Source: Thermoplasmata archaeon (GTDB taxonomy: Archaea; Thermoplasmatota; Thermoplasmata; Halarchaeoplasmatales; Halarchaeoplasmataceae). Taken from it: a stretch of 5,775 nt of DNA. Shown here in pieces: positions 1-5,174 of the stretch. Below the pieces are notes generated by a model. The model was given only the letters and a program-made list of their open reading frames with translations. It ran no database searches and had not been told where the DNA came from. Location of the stretch: contig SKVC01000015.1 of the NCBI GenBank assembly GCA_007129655.1, forward strand, positions 1-5,775, read 5' to 3'. Positions within the stretch are counted from its first letter, which is position 1. Every line of letters starts with the position of its first letter. The position numbers and the translations under genes were made by a program.

Positions 1-379
1 TCTTATTATCAGCGTTGAAAATACCCTTTTCTCCCTCCTCGATACTCCATCTATCTGCGATACGGATACTTAAAGGTAGATTTATGTATGATTTTCTTTT
101 CTTTTCTCTATATGCAAGAAAAGCTTCTTTTAAAGGATGAAAACCTTGTCCTTCTCTAGACACACAAATCCCTTCCAACCATTTGAAGTTTTTTTCTAGG
201 GTGTATGATTTGATAGCTCTCACCATATAAGATTTACCAGAACCAGCACCCCCTGATAACACTATTATTGAACCCGATTTATCTTTTTCGAGAAGATCTA
301 TCCTTTTCTTCAATCTTTTAAGCTCTTGCTCTCGGCCTATGAACAACTCCTCGTTCCCCTCTACCGGATCCCTTTTCAT
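1..379 (-). CDS. AAA_16-type P-loop ATPase, N-terminal fragment (cut by window edge)
   Basis: The window holds the first 126 codons; the rest lies beyond the left edge. The protein opens with a short basic/acidic segment, then FIGREQEL at residues 13-20, the 'GRE.EL' signature that precedes the P-loop in AAA_16/STAND-like ATPases. A complete Walker A follows (GGAGSGKS, residues 43-50, with K49 and S50 as predicted phosphate and Mg contacts). Walker B and the sensor motifs are not in view. In known families this N-terminus heads long regulatory ATPases, often with TPR or other repeat tails, but that part cannot be seen here. The ATG at 379 is supported by GGAG at 386-389, six bases upstream. 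The gene starts 11 bases after the stop of the REC-PAS-GAF protein, so the two are almost certainly co-transcribed and probably act in one signalling pathway. By hand count GC over positions 1-360 is about 37%, lower than the genes on the right. No specific substrate or gene name can be assigned. Confidence 0.85.
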   Translation of the reverse strand, partial: MKRDPVEGNEELFIGREQELKRLKKRIDLLEKDKSGSIIVLSGGAGSGKSYMVRAIKSYTLEKNFKWLEGICVSREGQGFHPLKEAFLAYREKKRKSYINLPLSIRIADRWSIEEGEKGIFNADNK

Positions 380-390
380 ACGTGTCTCCT

Positions 391-2379
391 TTACTCTTTT
401 TTATATGTCCTCCTTTTTTCTCTCACGAAAGCTAAAATCTGCCTTATCTGTTTCTGAGAATCCATTACTGCAGAAACGTTCAATACACTTTCGATCTGGT
501 TTCCGTCCTTAGTTATCAGCGTAGGTCGTGCCACACAGGTCTTTCGTTTGCCTTCTACCATTTCTGCTAGCTCTTTTTCACATCGTTCTGTTTCGTCATC
601 AGAAAACAGATCATTTAAACTTTTATTCACCAGTTCTTTCTCTTCGAAGCCGATGAATTCGCAGAAAGCACGATTAACCTCCATGATCTTCCCTTCTATG
701 TCCAGAATAGCGATGCCTTGAGCTGCATTTTCAAAAGTGATCCTGAACATCTCTTGACTCTCTTCAAACGCTCTTAACGTTTTCAGATTGTGGGTTATAT
801 CTAACATAGATATCAGACTTTTCTTGGTGCCGGGTATCATCGCCACATTAACAAGCATGTCTCGGGTATCTCCATATCTATTGATGAATTTGAAGGAGTA
901 ATTGAATGGAGCGGTATCCGGTTTTCCTCTTCTTAATTTATGAAGTTTCATCATCTCCTCTGCATCTTCTCCCACGACAAATTCAGTCCACTTTTTGTTT
1001 CCTACCAATTCTTCTCTGGAGTAACCCGTAAGTTCTTCTGTTCTTTTGTTTACCATGGAAGCTGTCATATCTTCTTCTATGATGGCTATGGCCGTGCCGG
1101 AGTTCTCGAATAAAGTCCGGTATAACTCTTCTTTCTCCTTCAACTCGTTTTCATATCTTATACGATTGACAGCTTCAAAAACATGCGAAGCAAGTATATT
1201 CACTAGGATTTTATCGTTTTCATCGAAGTATTTCTCTTCATTTGATATGACCTGGAAAACACCTATATCGCCGATAGGTACTGAGACCGCGGAACGATAC
1301 TCCGCCTTGGCCGGTTCTGCTTCATCCCATTCCCTTACATCGTCTATCAAAAACGCCTTTTTCTCACTGAAGGTTTTTCCACAGATCCCCCTATCTGTAG
1401 ATTGTCGGGTTCCCTCCGGTAAGTATTCATTAGAACTCTTTTTTATGACAAGGTCTTCCCCATCGTAAATCAATATACTCGAAGAATTGAAATTTAAAAT
1501 ATCCTTCGTAGACTTGATGGTAAGATCGTAAATATCTCCTTCCGTATCACATTGAGCGAGTTTATGCCCTGTATGATGGAGTTTTTCCAGTCTTGTTTTT
1601 GCACTATCCAGAGCCATCTCTGCAATTTTTTTATCGGTTATATCTTCCATCGAACCTTCGATCAATATCATATCGCCGTATTCATCACTGAGTACCCGTG
1701 CATCCGTTTTTACCCAGATCTCTGAATCGTCGTATGTGGTGAGTTTCGTTTCGTAATTTTTAATCGTTTCTTTTTTCTTTAATAGTTCTAGCCACCGATC
1801 TCGTTCTTTGGGGTCTGAGTATAGTTCACCCACGTTTACTTTCATCAATTCTTTTTTATCCGGATATCCAATTATATTTACCATGGCTTCATTCACAGCG
1901 ACTATTTCACCGTTCATCTTCACACAATATAGGCCGATAGGTATGTTCTCGAAGAGCCTCTCGTAAAGTTCTTCCGCTTTTATCAGAGCCTTCTTCTCTT
2001 CCCTTCGTTCAAGAACCGTCCGTACCGCAGCCGGTAATCTGACGAAGTGAGAAGATGTTTTTACAACGTAGTCATCAAGTCCCCCTTTCATCGCCTGGAC
2101 AACGATCTCTTCGTTGCCGGTTCCTGTAAACATGATGACCGGAACATCGGAAAACTCTTTTTTTATCTTGTCGAGGACCTTCAAACCATCGGTCCATCGT
2201 ATTCGGTAGTCCGTGATCACCAGGTCAAAGTCGCTTTCTTTGAGGGCTTCCAAGAACCCTTCAGCTTCGATAACCTCGATGAAATCTATATCTTCAAACT
2301 CCCGCTTTAGTTCTCTCATAACGAGTACTCGGTCATCAGGGTTATCGTCTATTATGAGTATCTTTAGAGTATCGGTCAT
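391..2379 (-). CDS. Multi-domain sensory protein REC-PAS-GAF-PAS-PAS, no kinase domain
   Basis: This is a 662-residue soluble signalling protein with no membrane segment. Residues 4-125 form a response-regulator receiver domain with every key residue: acidic pair D11/D12, phospho-acceptor D57 in ITDYR, T85 in MFTGTG and K107 in VVKTS. A charged, probably helical linker (about 124-140) leads to PAS1 (about 138-251, beginning LYERLFENIPIGLY). A GAF domain follows (about 264-405), then PAS2 (about 419-532, LYRTLFENSGTAIAI) and PAS3 (about 544-655, MFRITFENAAQGIAIL). The chain ends in a short basic tail (KRRTYKKE). No HisKA, HATPase_c, GGDEF or DNA-binding domain is present. The protein could therefore receive phosphate from a separate histidine kinase and pass the signal by protein contact. 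The PAS and GAF ligands cannot be predicted from sequence. The ATG at 2379 has a strong Shine-Dalgarno, GGAGGG at 2386-2391, six bases upstream. The next gene, an AAA_16 ATPase, begins 11 bases downstream and is the obvious candidate partner. Confidence 0.93.
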   Translation of the reverse strand: MTDTLKILIIDDNPDDRVLVMRELKREFEDIDFIEVIEAEGFLEALKESDFDLVITDYRIRWTDGLKVLDKIKKEFSDVPVIMFTGTGNEEIVVQAMKGGLDDYVVKTSSHFVRLPAAVRTVLERREEKKALIKAEELYERLFENIPIGLYCVKMNGEIVAVNEAMVNIIGYPDKKELMKVNVGELYSDPKERDRWLELLKKKETIKNYETKLTTYDDSEIWVKTDARVLSDEYGDMILIEGSMEDITDKKIAEMALDSAKTRLEKLHHTGHKLAQCDTEGDIYDLTIKSTKDILNFNSSSILIYDGEDLVIKKSSNEYLPEGTRQSTDRGICGKTFSEKKAFLIDDVREWDEAEPAKAEYRSAVSVPIGDIGVFQVISNEEKYFDENDKILVNILASHVFEAVNRIRYENELKEKEELYRTLFENSGTAIAIIEEDMTASMVNKRTEELTGYSREELVGNKKWTEFVVGEDAEEMMKLHKLRRGKPDTAPFNYSFKFINRYGDTRDMLVNVAMIPGTKKSLISMLDITHNLKTLRAFEESQEMFRITFENAAQGIAILDIEGKIMEVNRAFCEFIGFEEKELVNKSLNDLFSDDETERCEKELAEMVEGKRKTCVARPTLITKDGNQIESVLNVSAVMDSQKQIRQILAFVREKRRTYKKE

Positions 2380-2434
2380 TATTGACCCTCCGTGTTTTTC
2401 ATCAATCTCTCACCATATCTTAATATGACTACAT

Positions 2435-2445
2435 CTTTTTATATC
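2435..2445 (-). promoter_or_regulatory. TATA box of the sensor-ATPase operon
   Basis: On the minus strand this reads GATATAAAAAG, a good archaeal box A. The usual spacing of about 26 bases puts transcription start near 2414. That would leave a leader of roughly 35 bases carrying the GGAGGG Shine-Dalgarno of the sensor gene. The placement is inferred from spacing rules, not measured. Confidence 0.6.
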
Positions 2446-2460
2446 TATCGATGTTTTTCA

Positions 2461-2494
2461 ATCCGATAAAAAGTTTCTTATCCGATATACGGAT
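2461..2494. repeat. ATCCG half-site cluster, possible operator of the EamA transporter gene
   Basis: ATCCGATA occurs twice as a direct repeat (2461-2468 and 2480-2487, 19 bases start to start). The second copy is also the left arm of an inverted repeat, ATCCG-ATATA-CGGAT (2480-2494). The cluster lies 13-46 bases before the transporter ATG, where the plus-strand TATA and start site should be. It could be a regulator binding site. The regulator is unknown, and 5-base arms in AT-rich sequence can arise by chance. Confidence 0.35.
2464..2483 (+). promoter_or_regulatory. Weak candidate promoter of the EamA transporter gene
   Basis: Two imperfect box A candidates lie here: CGATAAAAAG (from 2463/2464, implying a start near 2495) and GTTTCTTATC (2473-2482, implying a start near 2504, almost leaderless). 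No Shine-Dalgarno precedes the ATG at 2507, which favours a very short or absent leader. Neither box is close to consensus, so the exact element is uncertain. Confidence 0.35.
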
Positions 2495-2506
2495 TAGGCT
2501 AGATAA

Positions 2507-3376
2507 ATGCAATTCTTAACCGAGGGTAAAGCATCTAATCGGGTCCTGCCGGTCGCCATCTCTGCAGTGTCATTCGCAGCTATACTGATACGGTTATCAG
2601 ATTCGCATCCCATAGCTGTTGCGTTTTACAGGATGTTCTTTTCAACGCTGATATTACTACCATTCGTACCTTCCTATATGTCTGAGATCAGGAAACTCGG
2701 ACGACGGGAATGGACGATACTGATATCTTCGGGTGCCTTCCTCGCCGTCCATTTCGCCGCGTGGATCTCTTCTCTTAGTTACACATCCGTAGCTTCATCC
2801 GTTGTCCTGGTTACAGCTCATCCGATCGTGGTCGCTTGGATATCCGGATGGTACCTCGGAGAGAACACGTCCAAAAAAGCTTACACGGCCATACTGGTTG
2901 CCCTGGTCGGTATATCGGTGATGGCTTTTTCCAGCTACACCACGGCTCAATGGTCCGTAAAAGGTGACATCCTTGCGATAATAGGTATGCTTGCTGTAGC
3001 CGGTTACATAATACGTGGTCGAGAGATCAGAAGGAATATCTCGCTCATACCCTATGTTTTCATCGTCTATGCAACGTCATCATTCTTCCTAGCCATATTT
3101 TCCATCGGATTTTCAACGTCCTTCGAGGTATATCCCGTTCGGGAATACATGCTTTTTTTTACTCTTGCATTGATACCTACCGTTATCGGTCATACCCTTT
3201 ACAACTGGAGTCTAAAGTATGTCGAAGCTCGCGTTGTTTCCACGACATTACTGGGCGAACCCATCGTAGCTTCCATATTAGCTCTCTTAATACTGTCTGA
3301 GATCCCTCCGCTCCTCACTGTTTTCGGTGCGGCGATAACACTCACCGGAATATATCTCTGTTCTAGGTATGGTTGA
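2507..3376 (+). CDS. EamA/DMT-superfamily membrane transporter (ten predicted helices)
   Basis: The 289-residue protein has the length and internal duplication typical of the drug/metabolite transporter superfamily. Ten hydrophobic segments lie at roughly residues 14-30, 35-54, 68-88, 94-116, 124-142, 152-170, 180-202, 213-232, 240-264 and 268-285. They make up two five-helix EamA repeats (about 14-141 and 152-285). Family features visible are the VAFYRMFFSTLILLPF stretch in helix 2, WISSLSYTSVASSVVL at helices 3-4, and the corresponding acidic residue after the fourth helix of each repeat (GEN, E119; SEIPP, E265). Members export or import amino acids, purines, sugars or other small metabolites across the cytoplasmic membrane; sequence alone does not give the substrate. 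It is divergent from the sensor operon and convergent with the SRP RNA gene, and its stop codon lies 4 bases from the SRP RNA 3' end. The first 13 residues are a polar cytoplasmic lead-in. No Shine-Dalgarno precedes the start. Confidence 0.92.
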   Translation: MQFLTEGKASNRVLPVAISAVSFAAILIRLSDSHPIAVAFYRMFFSTLILLPFVPSYMSEIRKLGRREWTILISSGAFLAVHFAAWISSLSYTSVASSVVLVTAHPIVVAWISGWYLGENTSKKAYTAILVALVGISVMAFSSYTTAQWSVKGDILAIIGMLAVAGYIIRGREIRRNISLIPYVFIVYATSSFFLAIFSIGFSTSFEVYPVREYMLFFTLALIPTVIGHTLYNWSLKYVEARVVSTTLLGEPIVASILALLILSEIPPLLTVFGAAITLTGIYLCSRYG

Positions 3377-3380
3377 AAAT
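3375..3380 (-). terminator. Short T-run at the SRP RNA 3' end
   Basis: Immediately after the terminal helix the minus strand reads ATTTTC. Archaeal RNA polymerase often stops at short U-runs, so this may end the SRP RNA primary transcript. The run has only four T residues and overlaps the transporter stop codon region. Processing by an endonuclease is an alternative. Confidence 0.3.
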
Positions 3381-3690
3381 GCTAGGCCGCCGAGGTTGGC
3401 GCTCACCACGTCCGTGAGTTGTCCGGATCCCTTCTCGATCCCGCTACCCATCGAGCATCGTGAGTCCAAGTAAGGACTGCTCCCTTCCGGGCCTGGCCCG
3501 ATTTTCATGGTAAAGTCAGGGAGTAACGACCCTCCGGTCGCCTCCAAGACACCTACGATCCCGAAGGACGAGATCTCATAGTTAGGTTCCGGCTCACAAA
3601 CGGGGTGATTACGCCGTCCCCGGTGGTCACCCCCGCATATCGACGATTTCGGTGTATAAGGGCACGCCGAACGCCCCGGTTAGACCTAGC
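3381..3690 (-). ncRNA. ffs: Archaeal signal recognition particle RNA (7S RNA)
   Basis: This is the RNA scaffold of the SRP, which delivers ribosomes making membrane and secreted proteins to the translocon. The predicted length is 310 bases, normal for archaea. Its ends form helix 1: GCTAGGTC (3690-3683) pairs with GGCCTAGC (3388-3381), a helix found in archaeal SRP RNA. The Alu part has the conserved CGTTCGGCG loop and CGTCGATATGC strand. Helix 5 is supported by GGCG/CGCC (3612-3615 with 3398-3401), TCACC/GGTGA (3604-3608 with 3403-3407), GTGAG/CTCAC (3593-3597 with 3414-3418) and GATCTCG/CGGGATC (3569-3575 with 3437-3443). Helix 6, the SRP19 site, is CGACC-GGAG-GGTCG (3540-3527) with the required GGAG tetraloop. 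Helix 8, the SRP54 site, is CCAGGCCCGGAAGGGAGCAG (3496-3477) with its GGAA tetraloop and AGCAG side. The 5' end is set from helix 1 and TATA spacing, the 3' end from helix 1; each may be off by a few bases. Confidence 0.95.
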
Positions 3691-3710
3691 GGTGACTACT
3701 AACAGAGGCT

Positions 3711-3720
3711 GGTATATAAG
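3711..3720 (-). promoter_or_regulatory. TATA box of the SRP RNA gene
   Basis: The minus strand reads CTTATATACC. Its centre (about 3716) lies 26 bases before the G at 3690 that begins helix 1, the standard archaeal TATA-to-start distance. Box and RNA end therefore support each other. The box lies 21 bases past the Trm9-like stop codon, so SRP RNA has its own promoter but may also receive read-through from that gene. Confidence 0.75.
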
Positions 3721-3741
3721 TTTTCTACGTCAAATGTGTAT

Positions 3742-4353
3742 TTATCTTCGACATTCTACGTAATTGTTTCCACCGCTGTTATAGGCGCGGATGACCTTCA
3801 ACTCTCCCCTTTTTACTTCTTCTACCAGTTCTTCTAGTGTATAGAGATGATAGAATCGTTGGACCACGGTTCCGTCCTCAAGATGCCAAGGCACCATAAC
3901 GTCCCGCTGGTCTTCCTCTAATTCCCACCTATCTTGTTCCCGGGCCCATGTAGAGATAAGAGCTCTACCGTCGGATTTTAGCACTCTTCTTATCTCTTTT
4001 ACACAGTCCGTCCTGTTTTTTTTAAGATGATGTATCACTGCGATGCAGACCACCCTGTTGAAAGCTTGTTTTTCGAAGGGAAGTGTCTTCACATCGCCCT
4101 TTATCCAGTCCATGGAATTAGTTTTTTTTCTACATATATCGAGCAGCTTTCCGGATGCATCGAGTCCTGTAACATCGTAGCCGTATTCTAAGGCGGCCAG
4201 GGAATGTCTGCCGTTTCCGCATCCCATATCGAGGAGCCTTCCTTCTCCGGCTTTAATGAACTCGATGACTTCGTCCCAGGTCCTATTCCTGGTCCTATCG
4301 AAATGTTCGGCTATGGAATCGAAGGTTTCTCCAGCTCGTTTAGCGTCATCCAT
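3742..4353 (-). CDS. Trm9/ALKBH8-like SAM-dependent tRNA wobble-uridine methyltransferase
   Basis: This 203-residue class I methyltransferase has the SAM-binding motif I LLDMGCGNGRHSL (residues 40-52), the acidic ribose contact in GLDAS (D65), GDV (86-88) and IAVIHHL (104-110). Features specific to the Trm9 branch are the N-terminal FDSIAEHFDRTRNRTW (11-26), STWAREQDRW (134-143), RDVMVPWHL (150-158) and RFYHLYTLEELVEEV (166-180). These match the 'QDVLVPW' and 'YYHLY..GEL' blocks of yeast Trm9 and the human ALKBH8 methyltransferase domain. Those enzymes methylate carboxymethyluridine at tRNA position 34 and need the small partner Trm112, which also exists in archaea; no Trm112 gene is in this window. 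The role here is inferred by family. No Shine-Dalgarno precedes the ATG at 4353. A TATA element centred 26-27 bases upstream indicates a leaderless mRNA. The SRP RNA gene lies downstream on the same strand. Confidence 0.82.
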   Translation of the reverse strand: MDDAKRAGETFDSIAEHFDRTRNRTWDEVIEFIKAGEGRLLDMGCGNGRHSLAALEYGYDVTGLDASGKLLDICRKKTNSMDWIKGDVKTLPFEKQAFNRVVCIAVIHHLKKNRTDCVKEIRRVLKSDGRALISTWAREQDRWELEEDQRDVMVPWHLEDGTVVQRFYHLYTLEELVEEVKRGELKVIRAYNSGGNNYVECRR

Positions 4354-4369
4354 GAAGCTTGATAGTTAA

Positions 4370-4389
4370 GGGAAGATTTATATTCTCCC
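4370..4389. promoter_or_regulatory. Shared, near-palindromic TATA element driving divergent leaderless genes
   Basis: The 20-base element has GGGA at its left end, TTTATATT (4377-4384) in the middle and TCCC at its right end. It matches its own reverse complement at 16 of 20 positions by hand comparison. Each strand offers a purine-rich BRE-like stretch before an AT core: GGGAAG reading plus, GGGGGAG reading minus. From its centre (4379.5) the plus ATG (4407) is 27.5 bases away and the minus ATG (4353) 26.5, the usual archaeal TATA-to-start distance. Neither gene has a Shine-Dalgarno. Both directions probably start at or next to the start codon. Confidence 0.65.
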
Positions 4390-4406
4390 CCATTCTTTTA
4401 AGCTAA

Positions 4407-5174
4407 ATGAGTATTCTTGAAATAGTGTTTATATTGATAATTTGTTCAATATTTGCCTTGATAACGTATCGTAAAGGCATGCTGGACGTGGGAGGTTCAG
4501 TCACCGCTTTCTTTATCGGAGCTGTTCTCGGGTTTTTCGGTGGTATATGGTGGATTTTTTTACTGCTTGTTTTTCTGGCTAGCGCGTTCCTGGCGACCCG
4601 TTATAAATTTCAATACAAGCGATCCAAGGGTGTACAGGAAGGCTCCAAAGGCGAGCGGGGATTTATAAACGTCCTGGCCAACGGTTCGGTACCTGTGATT
4701 ATCGCACTATTTCACGCACCTCCCGATGGTAACAATATACTAGGTCTGGGATTACTGGAACACAAACTCGCCGTATTCCTTTTCATTACTGCCGTAGCAT
4801 GTGCTGCGTCGGACACATTGGCCTCCGAGATGGGCATTCTTTCCGATAGAACTTATCTTATCACCAATGGTAAACGTGTCCCTGCCGGTACCAACGGCGG
4901 TATTTCATTACTCGGTCAATTATGGGCACTGTTCGGCTCTTTTTACACCTTTTTAGTGGCATTCTTCGTCTTTCATTTCATCTGTTCCATATCGTTGTCT
5001 TATTCATGGGTAGTACTGGGTATAAGCATGGGCTTCGTAAGCTGCCAGTTCGACAGTGTACTCGGTGCCGCATTCGAGCGAAAAGGCTTATTAGGTAAAT
5101 CCTCTGTAAATATGACGGCGATAGCGCTTTCGATAACGATAACAGGAGTGATACTGTGGCTCATGGCATATTGA
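4407..5174 (+). CDS. DUF92 (COG1836) integral membrane protein, possible isoprenyl-phosphate kinase relative
   Basis: The 255-residue polytopic membrane protein has hydrophobic segments at about 3-20, 31-63 (probably two), 94-104, 120-134, 169-193, 198-214 and 234-254. The conserved family blocks are present: RYKFQYK (65-71), GERGFINVLANG (82-93), SDTLASEMG (135-143), GTNGGISLLG (161-170) and DSVLGAAFE (216-224). They cluster in polar loops between helices, as expected for an active site at the membrane face. A plant member of this family, VTE6, is a phytyl-phosphate kinase, so a role in phosphorylating isoprenyl phosphates, perhaps salvage for archaeal lipids, is plausible. For archaeal members this is inference. 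The length is normal. No Shine-Dalgarno precedes the ATG, and a TATA element 27 bases upstream suggests a leaderless mRNA. Its last 19 bases overlap the start of apgM, so the two genes form an operon. Confidence 0.88.
   Translation: MSILEIVFILIICSIFALITYRKGMLDVGGSVTAFFIGAVLGFFGGIWWIFLLLVFLASAFLATRYKFQYKRSKGVQEGSKGERGFINVLANGSVPVIIALFHAPPDGNNILGLGLLEHKLAVFLFITAVACAASDTLASEMGILSDRTYLITNGKRVPAGTNGGISLLGQLWALFGSFYTFLVAFFVFHFICSISLSYSWVVLGISMGFVSCQFDSVLGAAFERKGLLGKSSVNMTAIALSITITGVILWLMAY
5145..5152 (+). promoter_or_regulatory. Ribosome binding site that fixes the apgM GTG start
   Basis: GGAGTGAT lies inside the end of the DUF92 gene and complements the archaeal 16S rRNA 3' tail apart from one missing G. 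GGAG ends seven bases before the GTG at 5156. No ATG in the apgM frame is available near the conserved N-terminal strand, so this site decides the start. Confidence 0.7.

Noticed and set aside
391..540. The sensor protein as a truncated histidine kinase
   Set aside because: PAS3 is complete, the stop codon is followed 11 bases later by a new gene with a good ribosome binding site, and no kinase motif appears in any frame downstream.
1046..1468. Plus-strand open frame opposite the sensor gene
   Set aside because: It lies wholly antisense to the PAS/GAF region of a well-supported gene and has shadow-type serine/phenylalanine-rich composition.
2047..2428. Two overlapping plus-strand open frames (2047-2310 and 2213-2428) opposite the receiver domain
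   Set aside because: The receiver domain on the minus strand has all its conserved residues, and these frames show no independent support.
3287..3547. Open frame of 86 codons on the minus strand across the transporter end and the SRP RNA
   Set aside because: It covers SRP RNA helices 8 and 6 and has no recognisable protein features. The RNA structure fully explains the region.
3553..3572. A local UUCG hairpin in the SRP RNA that might be an extra helix or an embedded terminator
   Set aside because: The same bases pair better as part of helix 5 (GATCTCG with CGGGATC, ATCGT with ACGAT), and no T-run follows.
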